Assembly: GCA_034509755.1 (NCBI GenBank)
Contig: CM067546.1
Coordinates: 34,742,383-34,806,382, forward strand
DNA length: 64,000 nt
Origin: Anisodus tanguticus
Lineage: Eukaryota > Streptophyta > Magnoliopsida > Solanales > Solanaceae
Direction: 5' to 3'
The notes below the pieces were generated by a model. That model did no database searches. It was not told the DNA's origin and saw only the letters and a program-made list of their open reading frames with translations. Position numbers and translations under genes: made by a program. This document shows positions 44,670 to 55,474 of this stretch, one piece after another; position 1 is the first letter of the stretch, and the number at the start of each line of letters is the position of its first letter.

Positions 44670-45790
44670 CTTAACACTCACCTCAGGCTGGAGCGTACAT
44701 ATTGTGTGCTCATAACATGCCACAAATATACTCAACTCTGAAGCCACACAGTGATTTTGTAAGAATATTTGCTCAATGATGATTTGAGTTCACGAAACCA
44801 GTCACAATGCACCCCAATTCAATCTTTTGTCAAATAAAATGACAATCTACTTCTATATGCTTCATTCTTTCACGAAACAATGGATTCGAAACAATGTGTA
44901 TTGCAGCTTGATTGTGACATATCAATTACATGGGTAATAGAAAGAGGTGTTTGATCCCTTACATACGATGAAGGTAGCATTCCTGTTCCATTAGTCTGAA
45001 CCACCATTAATTTAATTTTTTGGAATAAGAAGAAAGTGCTTTGGTAAGAGATTAAGAAGAAGAAAAAGAAGATTTTTTTCTGGGAAAGGAAATAGTCTTT
45101 TTTAGTTGAAACAGGGAAAGCGAGGGAATTTTTGGACATGAGAGAACCTATTTAGCGGAAAAAGAATTAGAGGAAGCATTAGTAAAGGGAGAGAATTTAC
45201 GGAGTAAGGAGAAAGAATTTTCAGAGTAGAAACTCAAATCCAAACTCTTGGCTCTACTAATAGAAATTTCAAAGTAGGGAGGACTGATTGAAATTCAACA
45301 GAGGGTGCCAATCGTGTAAAAAGTAGTAGGCACCGGTCGCCTAAGATATAGTGGCACCTAAATGTTCGCCGGACAGATGAACCAATTATTGGAGATAGGA
45401 GTTGTGCTAGACACCAAAAGGAAGAAGATTAGAATAATTAATTGTCAGGCGGGCAACATATAATAACCGGCACCTCGCCGGTAACGGAAGCTATTTGAGT
45501 CTCTACTAAGATCTTAAAGTCTCCGATACCATGTGAAAGAAAAGAGAAGGAAGTGAGTTTGGGGAATGAATTGCTCGACTGTTCCCTCAAGCATGTTGGT
45601 TTTCATAGTGTTTACAAGTAAATCTTAAAAACTGCACAGTAGTAGAGAATCGAGTAACGGATAAATTTACCATTTCTCAAGTTAAGTCTGAAAAGAACTC
45701 TAAATTGTTCAGCAAGAAGAATAATTGAGCAACCTACATGACACCAGAAGGTAAACGTGAAGCATTAGTAAAAATGATGCTTATTGTTTA
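44670..45790 (-). mobile_element. Copia-6: copia remnant with Gag leader fused to RNase H
   Basis: On the minus strand an LTR fragment (from about 45790 to 45532, ending ctttcaca) is followed by a primer-binding site TGGTATCGGAGAC (45519-45531), a leader and a short open start (MSKNSLAFPVSTKK, 44870-45139), and then directly by RNase H C-terminal sequence (about 44940 to 44690: HNQAAIHIVSNPLFRER, MKHIEVDCHF). The protease, integrase and RT are absent, so a deletion of roughly 4 kb joined the two ends. A purine-rich tract and the first bases of a 3' LTR (gagTGTTAAG) end at 44670, where Copia-5 is inserted. Confidence 0.78.
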
Positions 45791-45793
45791 ATT

Positions 45794-46883
45794 ATTTTTT
45801 ATCAGATAAAGTAAATTTTATTCAAACCAGTCCTGTCTAGTATTACATTTCCTCCCCTATTCCTCATATCATCCAAAAAGTTCAATAGGTTTGTTAAACA
45901 TACTACGCAGCAGTCCTGCCAACAGCTCAACAAGCTTTTAACATCCCTTTGCCATGACCCAACACACTCCAAAAAGGTTCAGAAACAGAAATAAAAAAGA
46001 ACTTTTTTTTGAAGAAATAAACAGAGAATTTTTTTATTATGATGCCTAGCGTCCCTTGATAACCTAGGATTAATGGTGATAGGGTTGATGTGTTTTCTCG
46101 GAAATTGGGATTTGATGGTATCTGTAAAGTGGATCCCATAATGACTGGTGTTTCCCATGGACCTTTCACAGGAGAAACGTATACTACGTAGAGAAAAACC
46201 TCTCCGCTGGAGTCCATCATGAATCAAACAGGCCTCTTTAGCTGCTATCATCCAAAGCAAGCAACTTTGGGAGCTATGTAGATATACCTAGGGTGGCAAA
46301 ATGGTTTAAAAAAACAAGTAATCATCCAATCTGACCCATTAGACATGAGTTGGATAACTGATCATTTAAAATGGATCAAATATGGATACTATCCATATTA
46401 TCCATTAAAAATGGATATCCATATTAACAATACTCATTTGTCTGCTTGTTATTTTCATGAATTCTTGCTTTCTAGGGGTCTAAGCTTATTTTGACTTTTA
46501 ACTTGTGTCTTCACATGACTATTCCTGAAACCATGACCAATCAAAAAAAAAAACCTGAAACCATGGATAATATGAATATCCATATTATTCGTTGGTTAAC
46601 TCATTTTTTATCCGTGTAAAATATGGACAAGTCAGATATATTTTTCATTTTTGTTTAACCCGTTTTCAACCCGCCCATATCCGACCTTTGCCTCTCCTAG
46701 GTATACCATATCGTTTTCCAAGGCCAGCTGAAATCCCAACAACCTGTTTGTGTTTTGTAGACTGATATAACAACTCTTAAAAGAAAAATCTCCATTCTTG
46801 CTAGCCATCCAAAACATTGAGTCATTCCTGTTAGTATAAATAGACAGATTCTAGCAGCTCCAATAACAGACTGAACTCCTCTA
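45794..46883 (-). mobile_element. LINE-3: 3' fragment with zf-RVT, split by a MITE
   Basis: The minus-strand reading on the right of the MITE gives FWMASKNGDFSFKSCYISLQ (46700-46820). On the left it gives WMIAAKEACLIHDGLQRRGF and RSIRFSCERS (46100-46260), consecutive parts of the zinc-binding region at the C-terminus of plant LINE polyproteins. A T run at about 45794 (poly-A on the minus strand) and the ATCAGATAAAG-like end mark the 3' terminus. The 5' part is missing. Confidence 0.75.
46289..46699. mobile_element. hAT-like MITE, 411 bp, 8-bp target duplication
   Basis: The left end TAGGGTGGCAAA and the right end, reverse complemented (TAGGAGAGGCAAA), are inverted repeats. The flanks are gatatacc (46281-46288) and ggtatacc (46700-46707), an 8-bp duplication with one mismatch, as expected for hAT-type insertion. 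The interior is AT-rich with repeated ccatatta/tccatatt phrases and no coding capacity. It interrupts LINE-3. Confidence 0.85.
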
Positions 46884-46895
46884 TTTCCCAGTCAT

Positions 46896-47023
46896 TGAGA
46901 AACAGCCTCTAGAAATAGCCTCTTGCAGAAATGCAAGATAAGACTGCTACAACAGACCATTGTGGTCCGGCCCTTCCCCGGACACTGCGCATAACGGGAG
47001 CTTAGTGCACCGGGTTGTCCCTT
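46896..47023 (+). mobile_element. Au-type SINE, 5' truncated
   Basis: aacagcctct, gcctcttgcagaaatgcaag, gtccggcccttccccggac, gcgcataacgggagcttagt and gcaccgggttgtcccttt follow the order of the Au SINE of angiosperms as I remember it. The tRNA-like 5' part is missing, and an extra agaaatagcctct block (about 46911-46923) duplicates part of the element. Confidence 0.85.
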
Positions 47024-47027
47024 TATG

Positions 47028-47730
47028 TAGATGCCATCCAGCGCTAGAGAAACATTCAGCTATCCTGCTGTTTTTATTTACTGCCACTGTACACCGTCCG
47101 GAATTCATTTTTGAGCACCCCCAACGTCCAACCAATGATCTAACCAAAATCTTATGTGATTGCCATTACCCACCTTTAGTTCAAGGTCTTGTTAGCATAA
47201 CAGCAGTTCTCCCCCCTTCTTTACAGAGGAGTATTTTATCATCTTCCCAAACAATACTGCTAATATGCAACTCATACAAGTCTAAATCAAATGGCAGATA
47301 CAATATTCGAGACAAGAATTTTACTGCAAAATTAGTTTCTTTTTTTATTTTTTTGGTTGGAATCAACTTCTGCAATTGGGGGATTAGATTTGAGCCACAA
47401 AATTAAAGGAAAAATATTTTTCCAGATCAGTAAAGACACACCAACGCATTCCTAACACCCACCCCCGCACTACCCACCCTACCTGCCTACCCACCCCCAC
47501 CTCCCCACCCCCCGCCTACTCCCACCGCCACAAGTTGCACCACGAATTCAAAATTTTTTGTTTTGAATGTATGCAAATGCTCTTAAAATTACTTTTTTCA
47601 ACTTACGTATCAAACACGAGAAAAAATGAATAAAAACCACTTATTTTCCAATAAAATGTTCTCTATGAAAACATTTCCTTCGTACCAAACACACCCCCAA
47701 ATAGCCACTGAGTTAAAAGCAAATACTCAA
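47028..47730. other. Unassigned sequence with a C-rich tract
   Basis: No gene recognised. A strongly C-rich segment (about 47455-47530, mostly cccacc and cctacc) is followed by a MITE-like end (gttctctatgaaaacatttcc...accaaacacacccccaa, 47640-47700), the inverse of the gtgtttggta phrase found elsewhere. Confidence 0.5.
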
Positions 47731-48480
47731 ACTAACTGAAGCACATGCATGTCAGGTTTGAGCCAACAGAAATAAAAGTTTTAAATAATAAAACTGAAAA
47801 TCTCACTGAACTATACACATTTAAGTAACGAACCGAAATATGAAAGAAATTATATTCGTAGCGAATGAAAGCAAACATGAATTTAAATCATTAAATTGGA
47901 AAATTTGAATATTAGGGCAAAAATTATACAGGCAATTTTAAAAAATATACCACCCAACATAAAATATTATGTTATGTAACCCAATATACAATATTATACA
48001 ACATTATACCTGGGAAAGCATTATGTAATATTCAACTTTGTATAAAAGTATATAATAATGTATAAAAGGTGTTTATACACAAATATGGGCTAAACCGAAT
48101 AACAAAGCGTAAATACACAAATATGGGCTAAACCGTCTAACAAACTCAAAATATGGGTTACGTGGCGTAAATACACAAATATAATATGGGTTAATCCATG
48201 TAACAAACTCAAAATACGGGCTGCGTGGCATAAATAAACAAATATGGACTAAACCAGGTAACAAACTCAAAATATGAGCTACGTGACGTAAATATTTTCT
48301 CGCTGTAGACATCGAGCGTAATTTCCCCAATACTACTGGAACTAATTGAAGCACATGCATGTCATGTTTAAGCAGACAGAAACAAATGTTTTAAATAATA
48401 AAACTAAAAATCTCACTGAACTGTGTGCTCGCACTGAAGTAACGAACCGAAATATGAGAGAAATTATATTTAGCAACAAA
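47731..48480. repeat. Direct repeat of about 130-140 bp flanking a 60-bp tandem array
   Basis: The block actaa(c/t)tgaagcacatgcatgtca...tctcactgaact...taacgaaccgaaatatga is present at 47731-47865 and again at 48341-48480. Between them lie about four units of a 58-62-bp tandem repeat. Confidence 0.8.
48070..48300. repeat. Tandem array, about four 58-62-bp units
   Basis: Each unit contains cgtaaatacacaaatatggg, aacc, gtaacaaactcaaaatatgggc and tacgtgg with substitutions, at about 48070, 48108, 48165 and 48225. An open minus-strand frame across it is a by-product of the periodicity. Confidence 0.8.
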
Positions 48481-48734
48481 AAATAAACACAAATTAGCTA
48501 TTTTTTGCAAGTAAATCGAAATAATAATTAATTTAAGCCATCAAATTGAAGAAAATTAGGGGAAAAATTGAGAGACAAAATAACCTGAAATTTTGCACAG
48601 TCAAATGAGAATATTAAGAGAAATAAAAAATATATAAAAATAGATGAAATTGAATAAAATGAATTTTAAAAATATAGAAATTGAAGCAATAATTTAAGCA
48701 TATATCAAGAGAAAAGTTTGCTATTGGAGTGTTT

Positions 48735-50220
48735 GCTGAGTCCGATCCTTCTAGATTTTTTAACCAAAGTTAAGTTACTATTTTGTCCTTATACGAATAT
48801 TGAAGACAAAAATGTTCTTGGTCGACATGTGTTTGGTATAGAGAAAAATGTTTTATCGTAAAATAAGTTATTTTCTTTCTTATTATTAATGATGAATAAG
48901 TAAGGTAATATAGAGGGTGTTTGGATTGACTAACCAGCTTATAAGCTTATTTTTAACTTATTAGAGTGTTTGACAAATTAAAAAGTGCTTAAAATAAATC
49001 AAAATGGAAAAGTTGGTTAACCCCAAAAAAAATATTTGCTTAAAAACCATTCTGGTTTGACTAATGATTTTACTCTTTTATCCCTTATATTTTCTTCTAA
49101 TTCCAACATTACCATCATACCTAAACAGCCCTAAATATTTTTCACGTTTCAAATATAAAAAATGGAAAATTATTTTTTTTAGAATCTGGAAATCTATTTT
49201 TTTTAAATCTGGAAAAAAATAGATTTTAAAACCCGCATTTTGTAAGAACAAATCTGGAAATTGTATTTTTTACAAAATAATCTGGAATTTTTTTAAAAAA
49301 AAATCTGGATAACTGAATTTGTTTTAAAAAGAAAGTGTCCTAAAAAGTCCAGATTTCTCAAAACCTAGAATTTTAATAAAAAAATATCTAGAAAAATAAT
49401 TTTTTATCTAAAATCTAGAAAATAATAATATGTTTTCCTGATTTTTTTTTAAAAATCATTTTTTCATATTTATTTTTAAAAAAAAGGATTTCCACATATT
49501 TATTAAACTAAATAAGTTTTTCCTGATTTAAGAAAAAAAATCAATTCTTTGTAGTGTTAACAACATTAAGGGTATTTCAGTCATTTTGACAAAAAAAGTG
49601 CTTAAAAGCACTTATATACCAAACACATCAACAACTTATTTTCAACTTAAACACCTTTATCTAAACACATAACTGCTTATTTATATAAAACACATACATA
49701 AAAGCCACTTTTTTCAGCTAATCCAAACGAGCTCATAACATGCCAAGATAATATGTTTTCGTTAGAGATAAAAAAGAAATACATATCCTTCTAGATTTTA
49801 TAATTAGTGATAAGGAAATTACTATTTTGCCCTTACATGAAGATTGAATACAAAAATGCCCTTGGTCGATATATGTTTGGTAGGGATGAAAATATTTTCT
49901 TGAAATGTTTTATCGGAAAATAAGTAGTTATCTTGCTTATTTTTAATGTTGGATAAGTAAGCGAAAATATAATTTCTCAAGATATTTATATGTTTCACGA
50001 GAGATAGAAAGAAAAATGTATCCTTCTAGATTTCTTAACCAGTGATAACGAAATTACTATTTTGCTCTTACATGAAGCTTGATTTTACAAAAATGTCCTT
50101 GGTTAACATGTGTTTGGTATGAAGGAAAATATTTTTCTCGAAAATATTTTATCCGGAAATAAGTAGTTTTCTTGCTTATTAATAGTGTTTGGTAACTAAG
50201 CATAAATATGTTGTCCCAAT
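48735..50220. repeat. Three related blocks of 180-250 bp
   Basis: Blocks at about 48735-48910, 49755-49990 and 50000-50220 share atccttctaga, a (t/a)actattttg(c/t)cctta phrase, aaaatg(t/c)cctt(g)gt and tgtttggta followed by aaaata(t)ttttcttg(a)aaatgtttta. Copies 2 and 3 are adjacent; copy 1 is separated from copy 2 by a MITE-like insertion (48912-49736). Confidence 0.75.
48912..49736. mobile_element. MITE-like element with inverted ends
   Basis: The left end gagggtgtttggattgactaac and the right end, reverse complemented (gagctcgtttggattagctga), are imperfect inverted repeats. The interior is A/T-rich with many aaatctgga phrases and no coding sequence. No clear target duplication could be read. 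Confidence 0.6.
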
Positions 50221-50854
50221 ATATTTATATGTAATCTAGACAATATTATGGGATAGCGTTAGGAAATAGTGGGGTTGGAGTTGGGGTTACGTATCAATTG
50301 GTTCAACTAATGGATTATCGTTTTGTAGACATGCTAAATCATTGAAGAACTGTTAAGATATCGATTAATCAGTTATTGATCGTTATCAATTTGATTATCA
50401 GTTAAACCATTATGATTTCACATAAAAAAAAATGTGAAAGTGATTCTGGTTTAAACAAACAATGAGAGACTCTTGTAATATTAATATTGGAGAAAATTAT
50501 GATGAACAAGAGCTAACTGTAACAGACTACGCAAAAGAGTTTGATGCAGGGTTGTCTAGTTATGTCTCATTGACAAATTATTAATGAATAAGATTAATCT
50601 AACCTAATCTCAGCAAAGAAACAGAATATAGCAAACAAATGTAAATTATATTACTTTAGATAGAAATCACTTGAAGAGAACATATGCTTACAACTAATTC
50701 AAACCTTAACCCAATAACCTTGGACAGAGAAATCGTAAAACTCTGATTGAGAAATGAAGTAGACTAAACCCTAAGTCACTTTATATATTGAAGGGTAAAA
50801 TTATATGTAAATAAATTGTTATCGGGTAATCGATTCATCTATTAAAAAAGTGGC
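50221..50854. other. AT-rich spacer, no gene recognised
   Basis: Around 50280-50420 there are repeated gattatc/ttatcaattt phrases. Nothing recognisable as coding was found. Confidence 0.4.
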
Positions 50855-50870
50855 CAAACTGAGAACCCAA

Positions 50871-52041
50871 AAAATAACAATAACGTATTCAGTACAATTC
50901 CATAAAGTGAAATTTGGGGAGGGTAAGATGTACGCATACCTTACCTCTACATTTGTGGGGTGGAGAGGTTGTTTCCGATAGACCATCGGCTCAAAAGAAA
51001 AAAAAGAATTTGAAGCAAAACTAACATGTAAAAATATGACATCACAATAGCAAGATACAAGGCAAACGAGAAACTAAATAATAATACACACTAAGCGATT
51101 ACTAGTTAGATACTACTGATAGAGAGAACCCTCGGCTATCTACTAACCTTTCAGTCTAATTATCGACCTCCACACATTTCTATCTAAGGTCATGTCCTCA
51201 GTGAGTTGAATCTGCGTCATATCACGTCTAATCACCTCCCCGTTCTCATTGGATCTACCTCTACCCTTTATAACTCCTGTTATCGTCAGCCTCTCACACA
51301 TCCTTACCGGTGCATCCACGCACCTCCTCTTCACATGCCCAGATCATCTCAGTCTTGTTTTTATCTACCACGAGCGTCACTTCCACCTTGCCCCATAAAA
51401 CTTCATTCCTAATCATATCCTTTCTAATATACCCACACATCTATCTAAGCATAATCATCTTCGTTACATTCATCTTCTGAATGTGGACGTTCTTAACTGA
51501 CCAACACTCTGCCCCATACAACAATGTTAGTCGAACCAACACTTTGTAAAATCCTCACGACACCTTTTTATCGCACAACACTCTAGATATGCGAGGCTCC
51601 ATTTCACCCACATTGGCCTAATACAATGTGTGACATCCTGATCAATCTCCCCATCTCTTTGAATTATGGAGCCAAGATGCTTGAATCTTTCTTTATTGGA
51701 TATGACTTGATCATCGATCTTTACTTCCACCTCTGCCTCCCGTGTCACGTCACTGAACTTGCACTCCATATGCTTTATTTTAGTACTGCTCAACCTGAAA
51801 TCTTTAGAGTGTAAGGTTTGTCCCCAAACATTCAGTCTATCGTTAACTTCATCATGCGTCTCGTCAATCAGCACTTTGTAATATGCGAATAACATACACC
51901 ACGACACCTCTTCTTAAATAAGCCGTGTCAATTTGTCTATCATTAAGAAAAAAATGGGCTAAGGGTTGAATCCTGGTACAACCCCATCGTGATCAAAAAG
52001 TGCTCTAAGTCACCTCTCATTGTTCTAACGCGATCTTGGTT
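50871..52041 (-). mobile_element. RTE-type LINE, 5' truncated, perfect 16-bp target duplication
   Basis: caaactgagaacccaa flanks it on both sides (50855-50870 and 52042-52057). On the minus strand it encodes the end of an RTE-clade RT (LFAYYKVLIDETHDEVNDRL, RFKHLGSIIQRDGEIDQDV; 51527-51907) and the C-terminal region (MKRRCVDAPVRMCERL, LTEDMTLDRNVWRSIIRLKG; 51143-51334), then a 3' UTR with gaaacaacctctccacc and gtatgcgtacatcttaccctcccc and short TTG/TTA repeats. The catalytic YADD/FADD motif reads FAYY and frame breaks occur, so it is dead, but the intact duplication shows a clean insertion. Confidence 0.92.
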
Positions 52042-52300
52042 CAAACTGAGAACCCAACAAACTAATAACTAGAGACAATGAATCAATATTGAACCATTAA
52101 ATTAATAACTCAAATCATTGATCTAATAACCTAATTATCAATTCAGATTATTAATTTAACCGTTAATTTGCACAACACTAATTGACGGTGACAAGGGGTG
52201 AGGTGCAAGAATATGTTGCACACTAGAAAAGGTGAACTTTGTTACTACTTCAAAATTAGTCTTATATTGAGGGGACGCTTTGTGGGCTTCTTTTTTTCTT

Positions 52301-53431
52301 AGAGCATGTTTTGAAAGTCATCATGTAATTGAAGTTGAGTGTAATTAGATGTAATTACACAGTTTGACATGTTTATTTGGCTAAGTAATTATTTGGTTAG
52401 GTGTGAATTAAGTGTAACTGCGATGGTGTAATTATTCTCTTCAATTCTTAAGGGCGGGTTGAGAATTGGGTGTAATTACATCATGTAATTATATGGTTAC
52501 TTTTTAGTTTCTTTCTTTTTGTTTTTATTTTAATTTCTGTTGTTTTAATTTCTTTTTTATTTATACTTTTTAAATTGTATTTAATTTAAAAATTATATTT
52601 TTATATTATTTATCTTTTATTTCTTTTTTCCTCATTTCAAAATTTTTATTTCTTATGATTTCATATAATTGCTCGTATTTTTAATTTTTTTATATATATT
52701 TTCTTCATTTAGCATAACTACGTTATTATTCTAATTTTGAAACTACATTCCTAAAATTAGAAAGAATAAGTCAATAACAAACTTGGCATATAGTGAGTGA
52801 TGTTATTAAAGTAGAATTTATTTGTTGAATGAAGTTATAGACTTATATTTTCCCTTTCAGTTGAATTATATTTACTTAGATTATGTTGGAACTTACTTAT
52901 GTAATGTTGGAATTTGGCATAAGATTATCATGTTAAACTTTTTTTTTTGGATTTTGAATTTAGGTTATATTTTCGATTTCAATTTATTTGCTTTAGTTCT
53001 TTTGACATGTTATTTCACATTGCATGTTGTTCCTTTTTTCACTTACAATTGATAAATTATTTTCTTGTAAAAAATTTGAATAATCTTTTACGATAAATTA
53101 TATCAATTATTTTTTTACGATATTAGTTACAATTATATAATTATTAATTAATATATTTTAAAGAAACAATATGTATCTGAAATACCTAATTTAATATCAT
53201 TTATAAAGGAACATATTTTTTAAATATTAATTTTTAATTTTTGATAATGAAATTTTATTTTAAATTAAACTAACTGTGTAGTTATACTTGTGCAACAAAA
53301 CAATATACTTGTAATTACGTTGTAATTACGTTATGACAAACAAACATGTTATCGTAATTATACTACTATGTAATTACTACTCTAGTAATTACACAAATTA
53401 CAATTATCAGGTGGCTTTCTAAACAGACCCT
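52301..53431. mobile_element. Large MITE-like element
   Basis: The left end agcatgttttgaaagtcatc(atg)taattg and the right end, reverse complemented (agggtctgtttagaaagccacctgataattg), are imperfect inverted repeats continuing into tgtaatta-rich ends. The middle (52500-53280) is about 80 percent A+T and has no recognisable coding sequence. It may be a non-autonomous DNA transposon. Confidence 0.6.
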
Positions 53432-53706
53432 TAATCTTTTTTTTATCTGATTTAATTCATATTTTTTTCTATTAGTAAGTCAATCTTCCATTTTAATTTG
53501 TTTTCTCTTTTCATTTCATTATAATCATATTTACCAAAATAGGCTTCCCAATTTATATGAAACACTTTCCTTTTTAGTTAGTAATGACATATTTTCTTGT
53601 TTGATAATAATTTAATTTTAAACTTTACCTTTTATGTTTAACGAGATAATCTATAATCATATAAATATCTTTAACTTATTTTTATCATAAAATCAAAAGT
53701 GTACGT

Positions 53707-53714
53707 CATATAAA
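53707..53714 (+). promoter_or_regulatory. Possible TATA box of the beta-COP gene
   Basis: catataaa lies about 30 bases before the proposed start of the 5' UTR exon; a C/T-rich leader (ctctactactctctctcc) follows at 53774. This is a weak call from position only. Confidence 0.3.
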
Positions 53715-53734
53715 CTGGAACCGGGGGTATAGTT

Positions 53735-53845
53735 GGGCTCGTTACAAACGTACAACTTAAGAAAATAACACCACTCTACTACTCTCTCTCCTCAATTTCT
53801 CCTTTGAACATTTACTTCGATCCAATATTTTCTACATTGAATCTT
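53735..53845 (+). other. Beta-COP 5' UTR exon (non-coding)
   Basis: A pyrimidine-rich leader ends at a strong donor (atctt|gtaagtatg, intron from 53846). The matching acceptor is taatttcag at 60291-60299, followed by the ATG of beta-COP at 60320. The start of the exon is a guess; the donor is convincing. Confidence 0.55.
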
Positions 53846-53901
53846 GTAAGTATGTTAATTATTTGATTTCTCTCTTTTTCGATCAATTTACTTATGTGTG
53901 T

Positions 53902-54058
53902 TGTTAAGAGTCCCACATCGGATATGGAATGGGAACATGGACTCCTTATATGGACTTGGCCTAACTAAACCCCAAAAGCTAGCTTGTGGGTGAGGATTGT
54001 CCAAGTTCATTTAAGGAGTCCATGTTCCCATTTCATATCCGATGTGAGACTCTTAATA
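53902..54058 (-). repeat. TRIM 3' LTR with an inverted duplication of its own end
   Basis: On the minus strand it starts TATTAAGAGTCTCACATCGG. Its far end on the plus strand reads TGTTAAGAGTCCCACATCGG, i.e. an inverted copy of about 50 bases of the LTR start replaces the normal end (tgtaaagaatg...), so the LTR is a fold-back of two arms (53902-53950 and 54008-54058). Confidence 0.85.
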
Positions 54059-54160
54059 CTCCCCGCACGCCCAGACCTTGTTAACTGGAGCGTGGATAAT
54101 ATAATTTGGGGGTCCAACATAGGTGAACAAAGAATTGGAATGGGTATGACTCTGAGACCA

Positions 54161-54398
54161 TGTAAGAATAATTAGTTTATTTTCCTCAATCATATTCTTT
54201 CATAAAACTGGTAAATATACAACAAGAATATCCTCATCTAAGGCTCTAATTAGGCTACTAATAACTACTAATAGGATATGATTAGGCTAATTATATGTCA
54301 TCTAATCTATCACCCTAAATGCTAATTTACCTACCATTTACATTCTAAAATCAATTATAATAATTACTAATTACAATCAATTATTAATTATTCTATCA
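54161..54398 (-). repeat. Copia-7 LTR, single copy
   Basis: 238 bases; on the minus strand TGATAGAATAATT...ATTCTTACA, preceded by a gcgggggg tract and followed by a primer-binding site. No second copy is present at the other end of the copia body, where a different LTR is found. Confidence 0.8.
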
Positions 54399-54506
54399 TT
54401 CCCCCCGCAGTCGAATCGGGAGGCAGGCGTATGCTGAGACTGACCCGACTAGTGTGGATATCGACGATGGATAGAGATGTAGGCTATACTTGAGAGTATC
54501 CTGAAT

Positions 54507-55373
54507 TTAACGAACAATGCGTTTGAGAGCATGCATATGATCATCCATCGGATTATACATGAAAAGGCACACCTGTTGAACAACATAAGAAATATAAGGC
54601 CTGGTGAATGTAAGATACTGCACGGCCCCTGCCAAGCTGCGGTAGAGTGTCGGATCGGCAAATGGTTTGCCGGAGGATGCACTCAATTTGGATTTAGTAT
54701 CCACTGGAGTTGTCGTAGGTTTACAGGAGGACATGCCAGCACGTTCAACAATCTCAGCTGCATACTTCTTTTGGGACAAAAATAAATCACATGCATGACG
54801 TGTCACCGTTATTCCTATAAAGTAGTGTAGTGACCCTAGATCCTTCATAGCAAATTCAGAGCCAAGCTATGACATGATGGACTTGCGAAGAGCATCTGAC
54901 GAGGCAATTAATATAATATCATCTACATATAAAAGAAGATAAGCAATATTATTACCCTGACGATAGATAAACAGAAAGTGATCGAAATGACTGTTGGAAA
55001 AACCAATATGTGAAACAAATTCCGCAAACCACTTGTACCATGCTCGGGGGGCTTGTTTGAGCCCATATAAAGATTTCTTTAGCAGGCACACATGATTGGG
55101 ATATTTGGAGTCCCTATACCCCAAAGGCTGGTACATGTACACTATTTTATTAAGTTCATCGTAGAGGAAGACATTTTTGACATCCAACTGATGAAGATGC
55201 CACGCCTTTGACTGAGCCAAGCTAAGGACCGTTCGTATAGTTACCGGTTTAACCACCAGACTGAACGTCTTACCACAATCCATACCAACCTGTTGTGTTT
55301 TTCCATCACCTACAAGACAGGCTTTATACCTCTCAAAAGTGCCATCAGATTTTTCTTTGTGAGTGAAAATCTA
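54507..55373 (-). pseudogene. Copia-7 reverse transcriptase, RNase H deleted
   Basis: The minus-strand frame at 54867-55283 reads LHQLDVKNVFLYDELNKIVYM, YGLKQAPRAWYKWF and LLYVDDIILIASSD (YVDD). 54507-54848 continues MKDLGSLHYFIGITVTRHAC, LFLSQKKYAAEIVERAGM and YISYVVQQVCLFMYN to HALKRIVR, then a stop. About 54420-54500 still reads LHLYPSSIS and jumps to the last residues before the polypurine tract: all RNase H motifs are absent. It is related to Copia-2 and Copia-5. Confidence 0.85.
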
Positions 55374-55474
55374 CATAGGCCGGATTACATTAGCATGAGT
55401 TGGACGAGAAATTAGTTCCCACGTCCTATTTTTAATAAGAGCATTAAATTCAGCATTCATGGCCAATTTCCAAT

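Noticed and set aside
47455..47530. C-rich tract as a possible promoter or telomere-like repeat
   Set aside because: The units are irregular (cccacc, cctacc) and do not match the plant telomere repeat; there is no gene next to it.
48073..48360. Minus-strand open frame with repeated PYFEFV-like units
   Set aside because: The periodicity comes from the 58-62-bp DNA tandem array, whose unit lengths vary; no start context or similarity supports a protein.
53735..53845. Coding exon upstream of beta-COP
   Set aside because: The beta-COP protein starts cleanly at 60320 (MEKSCSLLIH), so the upstream exon is best read as 5' UTR.
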